Assembly (NCBI RefSeq): GCF_900185715.1
Contig: NZ_FYAS01000004.1
Span: 1-64,000, forward strand
Direction: 5' to 3'
DNA length: 64,000 nucleotides
Source of the DNA: Allobosea sp. CS1GBMeth4
GTDB taxonomy: Bacteria; Pseudomonadota; Alphaproteobacteria; Rhizobiales; Beijerinckiaceae
In this document: one piece after another, positions 44,376 through 53,333 of the stretch
How positions within the stretch are numbered: position 1 is the first letter of the stretch
Layout of the letters: every line of letters starts with the position of its first letter
Notes under the pieces: generated by a model
Database searches by the model: none
What the model was told of the DNA's origin: nothing
Seen by the model: only the letters and a program-made list of their open reading frames with translations
Position numbers and translations under genes: made by a program

Positions 44376-44391
44376 TGGCACAGGCCGTGCA
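44376..44391 (+). promoter_or_regulatory. Sigma-54 promoter candidate for flgE
   Basis: TGGCACAGGCCGTGCA matches the -24/-12 consensus (TGGCAC-N5-TTGCA) with one difference, and the invariant GG (44377-44378) and GC (44389-44390) have the required 10-base spacing. The -12 element is 72 bases before the flgE ATG. FliX, encoded in the same locus, works with FlbD at sigma-54 promoters in Caulobacter, which makes this use plausible. Confidence 0.6.
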
Positions 44392-44462
44392 AACTCACCC
44401 TCGGTTCGACATGCCGCCCATGGGGGGCGCAGGTCCAGGCCCGATGGCCAGGTGAGGTTGCG

Positions 44463-45863
44463 ATGGGTGTTTTCAGTGCGCTGACGACGGCGGTGACGGG
44501 CATGCAGGCCCAGTCCTATGCCCTCGAAAATATCTCCGGCAACATCGCGAATTCGCGCACCGCCGGCTTCAAGCGGGTCGATACCAGCTTCTCCGACCTC
44601 GTGCCGGATTCGGCGCTGAACCGGCAGGTCGCCGGCTCGGTCGCCTCCTACAGTCGCGCCACCAACACGATCCAGGGCGACCTGAACGCGACCCGCATCG
44701 ATACCAATGCGGCGATCAACGGCGACGGCTTCTTCGTGGTCGACCAGCGCCAGAGCGGCGTCGGCGCCTCGACCCTGTTCGCCAATTCGAATCTCTACAC
44801 CCGCCGCGGCGATTTCGACTTCGACGCCGACGGCTACCTCGTCAACGGCGCCGGCTACTATCTCAAGGGGCAGAAGATCGATCCCGTCACCGGCCAGGTG
44901 ATCGGCAGCCAGCCCGACGTGCTGCGCATCACCAAGGACCAGTTCCCGGCCAAGGCGACGACCGAGATCGAGTATCGCGCCAATATCCCGGCCTATCCCA
45001 AGACCAACGTCGCCAATACCAGCACGCCGGGCTCCGAGCTGCTGAACGCCGGCACCGGCTTCGGCACCAATCCGGGCACGACGGCCTCCGGCGGCACCGG
45101 CACCGTGGTCGGCAGCGACCTGACCACCTTCCTCAACCGCTCGATCCCCGGCGGCTCGGTCACCGTCTACGATTCGCTCGGCAAGGCGACGAGCGTCGAG
45201 CTGCGCTGGGCCAAGGTCTCCAACGCCGCCGCCGGCCCGCCGGCCGTCAGCGATACCTGGAACCTGTTCATCGCCGAGAACACCAGCGCCACCGGCGCGA
45301 CCGTCGCCTATCGCAACGTCGACGTCGACATCACCTTCGATTCGACCGGGCAGATGACGTCGCCGGCCGGCGGCAACATCGCGATCCCGACCATGACGAT
45401 CGGCGGCACGACGATCAGCGGCATCACCATCACCACCGGCGGCAACGGGCTGACCCAGAACGGCGACACCAGCGGGCAGATCGACGCCCGCAGCATCCGC
45501 CAGAACGGCTACACCGCCGGCACGCTCGACCGTGTCGCGATCTCGAACGAAGGCCAGGTGATCGGCACCTTCAGCAACGGCCAGGTCGTGGCGCTGGCGC
45601 AGATCGCGATCGCCCGCTTCAACGCCTCGAACGCGCTGAAGCGGCTCGACGGCGGTGCCTTCGAGGAGACGATCGAATCCGGCGCGCCGATCGTCGGGCT
45701 CGGCACCTCGCAGCTCATCGGCGGCAATGTCGAGCAGTCCAACACCGACATCGCCGACGAGTTCTCGAAGATGATCGTCACCCAGCAGGCCTATTCGGCC
45801 AACACCAAGGTGATCACCACGGCGCAGGAGATGCTGCGCGACGTCTTCAACATCATTCGCTGA
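44463..45863 (+). CDS. flgE: Flagellar hook protein FlgE
   Basis: 466 residues from ATG 44463. N-terminal rod/hook signature MGVFSALTTAVTGMQAQSYALENISGNIANSRTAGFKR-like (helix D0 with ANSRT), central variable region with FDSTGQM, and the C-terminal IVTQQAYSANTKVITTAQEMLRDVFNIIR D0 helix. It polymerises into the hook outside the cell after type III export, so it has no Sec signal. First of three axial genes (flgE, flgK, flgL) on this strand, 77 bases before flgK. Start chosen at the family N-terminus; an in-frame extension upstream is a shadow. Confidence 0.95.
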   Translation: MGVFSALTTAVTGMQAQSYALENISGNIANSRTAGFKRVDTSFSDLVPDSALNRQVAGSVASYSRATNTIQGDLNATRIDTNAAINGDGFFVVDQRQSGVGASTLFANSNLYTRRGDFDFDADGYLVNGAGYYLKGQKIDPVTGQVIGSQPDVLRITKDQFPAKATTEIEYRANIPAYPKTNVANTSTPGSELLNAGTGFGTNPGTTASGGTGTVVGSDLTTFLNRSIPGGSVTVYDSLGKATSVELRWAKVSNAAAGPPAVSDTWNLFIAENTSATGATVAYRNVDVDITFDSTGQMTSPAGGNIAIPTMTIGGTTISGITITTGGNGLTQNGDTSGQIDARSIRQNGYTAGTLDRVAISNEGQVIGTFSNGQVVALAQIAIARFNASNALKRLDGGAFEETIESGAPIVGLGTSQLIGGNVEQSNTDIADEFSKMIVTQQAYSANTKVITTAQEMLRDVFNIIR

Positions 45864-45940
45864 GCGGCTGAACGCAGCCTGGCCCGACGGCCCAGGAGGG
45901 CCGGGCCGACGGAACGAGCCAAAGACGACAGGAGTTGACG

Positions 45941-47806
45941 ATGGGTCTCAGCACCGCGCTCGGCACCGCCATTTCCGGGCTGAACAGCTCGCAGGTCGGT
46001 ATCGGCGTCGTTTCGCAGAACGTCGCCAATGCCGGCACCGCCGGCTATGTGCGCCGCACTGTCTCGAACGTCGATTCGATCAGCGGCCGCACCGTCGGGA
46101 TCAACAACCCGAACGTCCAGCGGCTGCTCGACCGCATCGTCCAGCACCAGCTCCTGCAGGAAAGCTCGGGCGCGGCCTATACCGCGACCCGCGCCCAGGT
46201 CTTCGCCAATCTCGACCAGCTCTACGGCGCGCCCGGCAGCGCGACCGCGCTGGACTCGATGTACAGCAAGTTCACCAGCTCGCTGCAGGCGCTGCAGAAC
46301 GACCCGTCCTCCTATACCAACCGCACCGCCGTCATCGACGCCGCGAGCCAGCTCGCCAATCGGCTGCGCGGCCTGTCCGACGGGGTGCAGCAGCAGCGCG
46401 CCCAGGCCGAGGCCGGAATCGGCGCGGCGGTGACGCGCACCAACGAACTGCTCGACCAGCTCACCGACGTCAATGCGCGCATCGTCAACGCGCCGCAGAC
46501 CTCGGCGACGGCGGATCTGCGCGACCAGCGCGACCGGATCATCTCCGAACTGTCGCAATATGTCGAAATCCGCACCGATGAGCGGCCGAACGGCTCGGTC
46601 AGCATCACCACGGCCTCCGGCACGCAGCTCTTCGATGGCCGCCCGACGATCCGGTTCGAATTCGATCAGCGCGGCAATATCGGCCCGCAGTCGCAATGGA
46701 GCAGCGACCCGGCCCAGCGCGGCGTCGGCACCATCGTCGCCCGCGACCTCTCCGGAAACAGCTTCGACGCGATCGCCAACAACACCTTCCGCTCCGGCGA
46801 GATCGGGGCCCTGATCGAGCTGCGCGACAAGACGCTGGTGCAGGCGCAAAGGCAGCTCGACGAAATCGCCGCCCAGCTCGCCAGCGCGCTCTCGGACCGC
46901 GAGATCGCCGGCACGGCCGTGACCGCTGGCGCCGCGACCGGATTCGACGTCGACCTCGCCGGGCTGCAATCCGGCAATTCGGTGACGCTCGACTACAAGG
47001 TCACCCCGGGCGGCCAGACCCAGCGCTTCACCTTCGTGCGCGTCGAGTCGGCGGCATCGCTGCCATTGCCGGCCTCGGCGCAGGGCGACGCCAACAACCG
47101 CGTCATCGGCATCGACTTCTCGGGCGGACCGGCCTCGGTCGCCGCGCAGATCCAGGCAGCGGTCGGCCCGGGCTTCGCCGTCTCCAACACCGGCTCGGTG
47201 CTGCGCATCGTCGACGACGGGGCGGCGGGAACGCGCGACGTCGTCGGTCTCACGGCCCGGCCGACGCAGACCTCGCTGACCGGCGGCACGGGCGAGCTGC
47301 CCTTCTTCGTCGATGGCCGCGACAACGGCGCCTATACCGGCTCCTATGAGGGCGGGGCGCAGTCCATCGGCTTCGCCTCGCGCATCGCCGTCAACCCGGA
47401 CCTGGTCGCCGACCGCTCGCGGCTGGTGGTCTACGACACCAGCCCGATGACGCCCCAGGGCGACGCGACCCGGCCGGCCTTCCTCTACGACCGGTTGACC
47501 TCGAGCCAGCGCAGCTTCACCAATGCCACCGGCTTCGACGGCTCGACCGCGACCTCGAGCGGCACGGTCTCGAGCTTCGTCCAGCGCGTCGTGGCGGGGC
47601 AGGGCCAGGCGAGCGAGCAGGCCAAGCGCCTCGACGAGGGCCAGCAGGTCGCCTTCGCTTCGGTGCAGAGCCGCTTCCTCGAAGACACCAAGGTCAATGT
47701 CGACGAGGAAATGTCGACATTGATCGAACTGCAGAGCGCCTACGCCGCCAATGCACGGGTCATCTCCACGGTGAAGGAGTTGCTCGACGTGCTGATGAGA
47801 TTGTGA
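45941..47806 (+). CDS. flgK: Hook-associated protein 1 FlgK
   Basis: 621 residues from ATG 45941 (AGGAG upstream). D0 helix GLSTALGTAISGLNSSQVGIGVVSQNVANAGTAGYVRR at the N-terminus and EEMSTLIELQSAYAANARVISTVKELLDVLMRL at the C-terminus are the FlgK pattern. A large inserted central region of about 400 residues includes a domain with FDVDLAGLQSGNSVTLDYKV. It forms the hook-filament junction. An imperfect hairpin (CGGCCC-AGGA-GGGCCG, 45888-45903) precedes it. Flanked by flgE and flgL, 11 bases before the latter. Confidence 0.94.
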   Translation: MGLSTALGTAISGLNSSQVGIGVVSQNVANAGTAGYVRRTVSNVDSISGRTVGINNPNVQRLLDRIVQHQLLQESSGAAYTATRAQVFANLDQLYGAPGSATALDSMYSKFTSSLQALQNDPSSYTNRTAVIDAASQLANRLRGLSDGVQQQRAQAEAGIGAAVTRTNELLDQLTDVNARIVNAPQTSATADLRDQRDRIISELSQYVEIRTDERPNGSVSITTASGTQLFDGRPTIRFEFDQRGNIGPQSQWSSDPAQRGVGTIVARDLSGNSFDAIANNTFRSGEIGALIELRDKTLVQAQRQLDEIAAQLASALSDREIAGTAVTAGAATGFDVDLAGLQSGNSVTLDYKVTPGGQTQRFTFVRVESAASLPLPASAQGDANNRVIGIDFSGGPASVAAQIQAAVGPGFAVSNTGSVLRIVDDGAAGTRDVVGLTARPTQTSLTGGTGELPFFVDGRDNGAYTGSYEGGAQSIGFASRIAVNPDLVADRSRLVVYDTSPMTPQGDATRPAFLYDRLTSSQRSFTNATGFDGSTATSSGTVSSFVQRVVAGQGQASEQAKRLDEGQQVAFASVQSRFLEDTKVNVDEEMSTLIELQSAYAANARVISTVKELLDVLMRL

Positions 47807-47817
47807 GGAGATAGCCG

Positions 47818-49332
47818 ATGACCATCACCGCCACCGGCGTCGGCGCCTATCGTCTCGCCAGGCCCAACCAGTTCGTCTCGATGCGCGGCCAGCTCGACGA
47901 CCTGCAGCGCCAGCTGGCGACGCAGAAGAAGTCGGAGACCTATGCCGGCCTCGGCATGGACCGCGGCGTCAGCCTCGATCTGAACAATCGCCTCTCGATG
48001 CTCGACGGTTATCTGACCGGGATCGAGCGCGCCGACGTCAATCTCAAGCTGATGACGAAGGCGGTCGAGAATTTCTCCAAGCTCGCGGCCGAAACGCGCT
48101 CCGACGCGCGCCCGGACAGCTATGTCGAGACCTCGACCGGGCGCACCTCGCCGCAGGTCCTCGCCGAGGAGAAGTTCAAGCAGACGCTCGACCTGCTGAA
48201 CAGCCAGGTCAACGGGCGCTATCTGTTCTCCGGCCGCACCTCCGATGTCGAGCCGGTGGTGAGCTATTCGCTGATCATGGACGGCGACGCCAGCCATGCC
48301 GGGCTGAAGCAGCTGATCTCCGAGCGCAAGCAGGCCGATCTCGGCGCTGCGGGCCTCGGCCGGCTGGTCACCGGCGGCGCCGGCACCAATGCGACGATCG
48401 CCGAGGAGGCGGCGGGGCTGCCCTACGGCTTCAAGCTGACCGGCGCCTCGAGCAGCAGCGCGGCGCTGACCACGGCCTACAATGCCGGGCCGCCGGCCGA
48501 CATCGCCGTCAACGTCGCCGCGCAGCCGCAGCCGGGCGACACGCTGAAGATCACCCTGGCGCTGCCGGACGGCACGACGGAGGAGATCATCCTGACGGCG
48601 CGGGCGGAGGGCACCACCGGGGCCGCCGCCGACGGCTTCGTCATCGGGCCGGACGTCAACACCACGGCCGCGAACCTGCGCGCCTCGATCGGCGCGGCCC
48701 TGTCGCGCGAGGCGAATACGTCGTTGTCGGCCGCTTCGTCCCAGGTCGCGGCCAAGGACTTCTTCGCCGGCAGCCCGAGCAATCCGCCGCTCCGGGTGCC
48801 TGGACCTCCTTTCGACACCGCGACGGCCGCACCCGCGCCCGGGACCGCCGCCAATACGGTGATCTGGTATCAGGGCGACGACGCCGCCGGCCCGGCCAGG
48901 GCCACGGCGAGCGTCCAGGTCGACCAGGGCCAGCAGGTGGCGGCCGGCGCCCGTGCCAACGAGGAAGCCTTCCGCACCGGGCTGGCGCAATTCGCGATCA
49001 TGGCGGCCGAGACCTTCCCGGCGAGCGATGCCAACTCGAAGCTGCGCTACGAGGCGATGACCGAGCGGGTGCGCAACACGATCGGCTTCCCGACGGGGAC
49101 GCAGAACCCCGCGGAGATCATCGTCGAGCTCGGCTCGGCCCAGACCGCGATGGCTCAGGCCAAGGAACGTCACACCGCGACCAAGGACTATCTGAGCACG
49201 ACGCTGTCGGGCGTCGAGGATATCAGCAAGGAAGAGGTCGCGATGCAGATCCTGGCGCTGCAGACGACCTTGCAGGCGAGCTATCAGACGACCTCGATGC
49301 TTTCCCAGCTGCGCCTGACGAACTATCTCTGA
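47818..49332 (+). CDS. flgL: Hook-associated protein 3 FlgL (flagellin-like)
   Basis: 504 residues from ATG 47818 (AGGAG upstream). The N-terminal helices (QFVSMRGQLDDLQRQLATQKK, GMDRGVSLDLNNRLS) and C-terminal helices (EDISKEEVAMQILALQTTLQASYQTTSMLSQLRL) are the flagellin-type D0/D1 pair; the DxNGRYLFSGRTS motif is typical of FlgL. A longer middle than E. coli FlgL (317 residues), as is common in Rhizobiales. Ends with a strong terminator at 49356. Confidence 0.93.
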   Translation: MTITATGVGAYRLARPNQFVSMRGQLDDLQRQLATQKKSETYAGLGMDRGVSLDLNNRLSMLDGYLTGIERADVNLKLMTKAVENFSKLAAETRSDARPDSYVETSTGRTSPQVLAEEKFKQTLDLLNSQVNGRYLFSGRTSDVEPVVSYSLIMDGDASHAGLKQLISERKQADLGAAGLGRLVTGGAGTNATIAEEAAGLPYGFKLTGASSSSAALTTAYNAGPPADIAVNVAAQPQPGDTLKITLALPDGTTEEIILTARAEGTTGAAADGFVIGPDVNTTAANLRASIGAALSREANTSLSAASSQVAAKDFFAGSPSNPPLRVPGPPFDTATAAPAPGTAANTVIWYQGDDAAGPARATASVQVDQGQQVAAGARANEEAFRTGLAQFAIMAAETFPASDANSKLRYEAMTERVRNTIGFPTGTQNPAEIIVELGSAQTAMAQAKERHTATKDYLSTTLSGVEDISKEEVAMQILALQTTLQASYQTTSMLSQLRLTNYL

Positions 49333-49355
49333 CGCTGCCGCCTCGGCGGCAAAGG

Positions 49356-49391
49356 AAAACGGCCCGGAGCGAATCCGGGCCGTTTTTCTTT
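49356..49391 (+). terminator. Rho-independent terminator of the flgE-flgK-flgL operon
   Basis: Perfect 13-bp stem AAAACGGCCCGGA (49356-49368) and TCCGGGCCGTTTT (49374-49386), 5-base loop GCGAA, then TCTTTT. It lies 23 bases after the flgL stop and works in both directions for the facing flaF gene. Confidence 0.9.
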
Positions 49392-49417
49392 TGTCCGAGA
49401 TGTCGTCGGCGCCGCGT

Positions 49418-49789
49418 TCAGCGGCCGCGCAGGCCGGCGGCGATCTCGCGGTTGATATTGACGAGGGCGGCGAGCGCCTGCGGCTCCGGCGCGGCGGCGA
49501 CCTGGAAGGTGCGGTTGAAGATGAAGTTCGCCAGCCCGAGGATGTTGCGCTTGATCTCGACCGGCAGCGGATTGTCCTCGGCGATGACCGCCGAGACGAG
49601 CAGGGTCCAGAGCTTGCGGTTGTAGGTCAGGGCCTCGTCGAGCTCGCCGGAGCGGGCGCCCCAGTCGTCGACGATCATCTGGAGGCGGGCTGCGGCCTTG
49701 AGCAGCAGGCCGGCTTCGAGTTCGCGGGGAGACTGGACATTCTGGGCCGCCTTCGAGGCCGCGGCGTAGGCGCTAAATCCGCTTTGCAT
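49418..49789 (-). CDS. flaF: Flagellar biosynthesis regulator FlaF
   Basis: 123 residues, all-helical: GFSAYAAASKAAQNVQSPRELEAGLLLKAA, LTYNRKLWTLLVSAVIAEDNPLP and NILGLANFIFNRT are the FlaF blocks. In Caulobacter and Rhizobiales FlaF promotes flagellin synthesis and secretion, opposing FlbT. Its ATG lies 17 bases inside the end of flbT, so the two are coupled, as expected. Confidence 0.95.
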   Translation of the reverse strand: MQSGFSAYAAASKAAQNVQSPRELEAGLLLKAAARLQMIVDDWGARSGELDEALTYNRKLWTLLVSAVIAEDNPLPVEIKRNILGLANFIFNRTFQVAAAPEPQALAALVNINREIAAGLRGR

Positions 49790-50165
49790 GCTCGAGCAGT
49801 TCCGCCTCGTAGGAGATCAGCTTCTTGGCAGCCTTGAGCGCCTTGTAGAGCTCGCCGCTTAAGATGCAGTTATTGATTTCGGAAACATGCGGCAGAGCGC
49901 TCGGCGCCGCCTGGAGGAAGTCGCGCACGAGCTGGAAGTAGATCTCGTGCTGCGTCGTCGGGTCGCCGGCCAGATACATGAGCTGGATGGCGAGATAGAT
50001 CTTCTTCGCCGGCGTGTCGGCGGTCGCGGCGGTGAGGATGTCCTTCTCGCGCAGGATCGGCGCCTCGCCCTCGATGAAGAAGCGCGTGCGCTGCTCGTCG
50101 TTGCGGATGACGACCGAGCCGATGATGATGCGCTCGTTCGGCTTGAGCTCGACCTTGAGGGCCAT
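49773..50165 (-). CDS. flbT: Flagellin mRNA regulator FlbT
   Basis: 130 residues: LKVELKPNERIIIGSVVIRNDEQRTRFFIEGEAPILREKDILT is the FlbT N-terminus, and IYLAIQLMYLAGD the second block. FlbT binds the 5' leader of flagellin mRNA and marks it for decay until the hook is complete, acting with FlaF. Encoded between flaF and the first flagellin gene on the same strand, 35 bases after the flagellin stop, with only a weak GGCTGA/TCAGCC hairpin between. Confidence 0.95.
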   Translation of the reverse strand: MALKVELKPNERIIIGSVVIRNDEQRTRFFIEGEAPILREKDILTAATADTPAKKIYLAIQLMYLAGDPTTQHEIYFQLVRDFLQAAPSALPHVSEINNCILSGELYKALKAAKKLISYEAELLEHAKRI

Positions 50166-50200
50166 GGCAGTCCCGCCTTCTGGCTGATGGGAAGGGAAGG

Positions 50201-51535
50201 TCAGCCGAACAGGCGCAGCACGCCCTGATCGGCCTGGTTGGCGAGCGAGAGGGCGGTCTGCGAGAGCTGCTGGCGCGTATTGAGCGCGAGCAGGCTGGCG
50301 CCTTCCTCGTTCGGATCGGCGAGGACGAGGTTGCCGGCGCCGGTGGTCAGCACGTTCGACAGTTCCTTGGTGAAGTCCTGGCGGGTCTGGGCGACCGAGA
50401 GGTTCGAGCCGAGGGTCGAGGCGAGCGACTTCAGCGAGGTCAGTGCGCCGGTCAGGGCAGCCGTCGCCTTCTCCAGGTCCATGTCGTTCTGGAAGTTGAT
50501 GAAGCCGGCGAGCTGCGTGTTGATCGCGCGCGGGATGCCGAGGTTGTCGGCCGTCAGGTTCGAGCCCTGGATGTCGAGCTTGGTCTGGTTCCGCCCGGTC
50601 TTTTCGTTGAAGACGATGGTCAGGCGGTCGCCCGAGAGCAGGTTGATGCCGTTATAGCTCGAATCCTTGGCGAGATCGTCGATCTTGTCGCGCAGATCGT
50701 TGAACTGGTCGATCAGGTTCGAGCGCACGGCCGAGGTGACGTTCGACGAGGTGATGCTCGACGTGGCGACGGCGGCGTCGGCCGCCAGGAAGCCGATGAC
50801 GGTGTTGCTGGAGCCACCCTGGGCGGCGGTGATGGCGGCCGGGCCGGCGTTGCCGACGCCGAAGCCGAAATCGACGGTTTCGGAACCCTTGCCCTTGACG
50901 TTGAGCTGGCCCTTCTCGTCGACGAAGGCGGTGACGAGCCCGGATTTGTTGATCTCGTTGACGATGTCGCGGACGGTCGTCGTCGACGTCAGCGCGAAGC
51001 TGACCTCATAGGTGTCGGAGCCGACGGTGATCGAGAAGGCGGCATTGGTGTTGGTCGTCGTGTCGATGCCGAGGTGACCGGGCGAGGAGGCGGTCGCAGC
51101 GACGGGTGCGGCGGCGGCAGGGGCGCCGATCAGCTTGTCGAGAGCGATGTCCTTCAGGCTCTTGCTGGTCACCGCGGTTTCCGCGGCCGTCGCCAGGGCC
51201 GTGCCGGCCTTGGTCGGCCTGTTCTGAGCCGCATCCGCCTGAGCCTGCTTGATGGTCGACTGCAGCGAGTTCACCAGCTTGGTGATGCCGTCAATGCCTT
51301 TGGAAGCGGCCTGAATGGTCTGGATGCCGTTCGAGATGCCGTCGAGCAGGCCGGTGAGCTGGCTCGAGCGATCGTTCAGCGAGGCGGCAGTGAAATAGTT
51401 GACCGGGTTGTCGATCGCCGAGTTGACCTTGCGACCGGTCGCAAGGCGGTTCTGGATCACGCCTTGCTGGGCCGTGGTCTGCTGGAGGGTCAGCAGGTTG
51501 TTGCGGACGCCGTTCGACAGGATCGTGTTGGCCAT
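50201..51535 (-). CDS. fliC: Flagellin 1
   Basis: 444 residues from ATG 51535 (GAGGGA upstream). N-terminal D0/D1 (NTILSNGVRNNLLTLQQTT, NRLATGRKVNSAIDNPVNYFTA) and C-terminal D0 (TRQQLSQTALSLANQADQGVLRLFG) are flagellin. The protein is nearly the same as flagellin 2 (51726-53048) over the first 110 and last 120 residues but differs in the middle (residues about 145-245), the surface-exposed D2/D3 part. Export is by type III. It sits between flagellin 2 and flbT/flaF. Confidence 0.95.
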   Translation of the reverse strand: MANTILSNGVRNNLLTLQQTTAQQGVIQNRLATGRKVNSAIDNPVNYFTAASLNDRSSQLTGLLDGISNGIQTIQAASKGIDGITKLVNSLQSTIKQAQADAAQNRPTKAGTALATAAETAVTSKSLKDIALDKLIGAPAAAAPVAATASSPGHLGIDTTTNTNAAFSITVGSDTYEVSFALTSTTTVRDIVNEINKSGLVTAFVDEKGQLNVKGKGSETVDFGFGVGNAGPAAITAAQGGSSNTVIGFLAADAAVATSSITSSNVTSAVRSNLIDQFNDLRDKIDDLAKDSSYNGINLLSGDRLTIVFNEKTGRNQTKLDIQGSNLTADNLGIPRAINTQLAGFINFQNDMDLEKATAALTGALTSLKSLASTLGSNLSVAQTRQDFTKELSNVLTTGAGNLVLADPNEEGASLLALNTRQQLSQTALSLANQADQGVLRLFG

Positions 51536-51642
51536 TTCAGGTCCCTCTGACAGCGCGCTTCGGCGCTCAACCAGCTTGCTCTGGGCCAACAATCCTTTGT
51601 TAAGGCTAAGAAACGGTTAATGGCGCGGCTCGGCTGACAACG

Positions 51643-51675
51643 AAAAAGCGGCGGAGCCGAGGCTCCGCCGCTCTT
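51643..51675 (-). terminator. Terminator of flagellin 2
   Basis: Perfect 12-bp stem AGCGGCGGAGCC (51647-51658) and GGCTCCGCCGCT (51661-51672), 2-base loop, followed on the minus strand by TTTTT (A-run at 51643-51647 on the given strand). It isolates flagellin 2 from flagellin 1, which then needs its own promoter in the 107 bases up to 51642. Confidence 0.88.
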
Positions 51676-51725
51676 TTGACTTCGGCCCGCTTCTGCGGGG
51701 TGATCCGCGTTCTGCGGAGCGAAGA

Positions 51726-53048
51726 TCAGAACAGGCGCAGGACGCCCTGATCGGCCTGGTTGGCGAGCGAGAGCGCCGTCTGGGCGAGCTGCTGACGGGT
51801 CTGCAGCGCGAGCAGGGAGGCGGCCTCGGCGTTGACGTCGGCGTTGGTCAGGTTGTCGGCGCCGGTGGTCAGGACGCTCGCCATGTCCTTGGTGAAGTCC
51901 TGGCGGGTCTGGGCGACCGAGAGGTTGGCGCCGAAGGTCGAGGCGAGCGACTTCAGCGAGGTCAGCGCGCCGGTCAGGGACTTGGTCGCGGCTTCCAGAT
52001 CGGAGTCGTTCTGGAAGTTGGTGGTGCCGGCGAGCTGGGTGTTGCCAGCCTTGACGATGCCGAGGTTGTCCGAGGTCAGCGAGGTGCCCTGGACGTCGAG
52101 CTTGGTCTGGTTCTTGCCGGTCTTCTCGTTGAAGACGATCGACAGGCGGTCGCCGCCGAGCAGGTTGATGCCGTTGAAGCCCGAATCCTTGGCGAGATCG
52201 TCGATCTTGCCGCGCAGATCGTTGTACTGGTCGATCAGGTTCGAGCGAACCGCGGAGGTGATGCCCGAGGACGCAATGCCGGCGCCGGTACGATCCGCGG
52301 CGACGAAGCCGACAGCCGTGTTGGCGCCGCCGGTCTGCGCATCGGTGATCGCAGCCGCGCCGCTCGCCGCCGCCGAGCCGATACCAACCTGGAGGGCGTC
52401 GGAGCCGGTGCCCTTGACGTTCAGCTGGCCCTTCTCGTCGACGAAGGCGGTGGCGATGCCCGACTTGTTGATCTCGTTGACGAGATCGCGGACCGTCGCA
52501 TTCGTGCCGTCGAACGAGGCTTCATAGGTCGTCGAACCGGCGACGATCGAGAGGCCGATGTTGACGTTGGCGGTCGCGAGACCGACGTTACCCGAGGTCG
52601 AGGCCGTCGCAGCGTTGTTGGCGGCGTTCGCATCGTCGTCGAGCAGCTTCTTGTCGAGGGCGATGTCCTTCAGGCTCTTGCTGGTGGCGACGACTTCCGC
52701 CTGGGTGGCGAGGGCCGTGCCGGCCTTGGTCGGCCTGTTCTGGGCCGCGTCGGCCTGGGCCTGCTTGAGTGTCGACTGCAGCGAGTTCACCAGCTTGGTG
52801 ATGCCGTCGATGCCCTTGGAGGCGGCCTGGATGGTCTGGATGCCGTTCGAGATGCCGTCGAGCAGGCCAGTGAGCTGGCTCGAACGATCGTTCAGCGAGG
52901 CGGCGGTGAAGAAGTTGACCGGGTTGTCGATCGCGGAGTTGACGCGCTTGCCGGTCGCGAGGCGGTTCTGGATCGCCTGGGCCTGCGTCTGGGTCGACTG
53001 CAGCGACGACAGGTTGTTGCGGACGCCGGCGGAGAGAGAAACGGCCAT
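51726..53048 (-). CDS. fliC: Flagellin 2
   Basis: 440 residues from ATG 53048. Flagellin ends as in flagellin 1 (NNLSSLQSTQTQAQAIQNRL at the start, TRQQLAQTALSLANQADQGVLRLF at the end). The central part has a distinct Asn/Ala/Thr-rich sequence (DDDANAANNAATASTSG). It has its own strong terminator, and the long 285-base leader/promoter space upstream suits post-transcriptional control by FlbT. No convincing sigma-54 or sigma-28 element could be fixed in that space by eye. Confidence 0.95.
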   Translation of the reverse strand: MAVSLSAGVRNNLSSLQSTQTQAQAIQNRLATGKRVNSAIDNPVNFFTAASLNDRSSQLTGLLDGISNGIQTIQAASKGIDGITKLVNSLQSTLKQAQADAAQNRPTKAGTALATQAEVVATSKSLKDIALDKKLLDDDANAANNAATASTSGNVGLATANVNIGLSIVAGSTTYEASFDGTNATVRDLVNEINKSGIATAFVDEKGQLNVKGTGSDALQVGIGSAAASGAAAITDAQTGGANTAVGFVAADRTGAGIASSGITSAVRSNLIDQYNDLRGKIDDLAKDSGFNGINLLGGDRLSIVFNEKTGKNQTKLDVQGTSLTSDNLGIVKAGNTQLAGTTNFQNDSDLEAATKSLTGALTSLKSLASTFGANLSVAQTRQDFTKDMASVLTTGADNLTNADVNAEAASLLALQTRQQLAQTALSLANQADQGVLRLF

Positions 53049-53333
53049 TGTGAGATACCTTCCTGGTATGTTGCCTTCTGGCGTCGGACCGTTCTGGCCG
53101 CGACCCGTGGACCATCGGGTCCGATCTCGTAACAGCTGGTAAATTCGATCCGCCCAATTGCCTGCGATCCGGGCAAAGCCGGGGCGTGGTTAACGAGAGG
53201 TGACGGACCTCGCCTGAGCGGCCAGGCCCGACCGCCGCGGAACGAGACCAGGACAAGGAAAAGCCGCCGGCGGCGGTTCGTCGGCGGCGGCCGCAACGGG
53301 CGAGAGATGAAGACCGGCGCCGCAGCGCCCGGA

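Noticed and set aside
51536-51600. Sigma-54 promoter for flagellin 1 (GG-N10-GC spacing on the minus strand)
   Set aside because: Only the dinucleotides match; the -12 element reads AAGC instead of TTGC. In DNA this GC-rich such spacing is frequent by chance.
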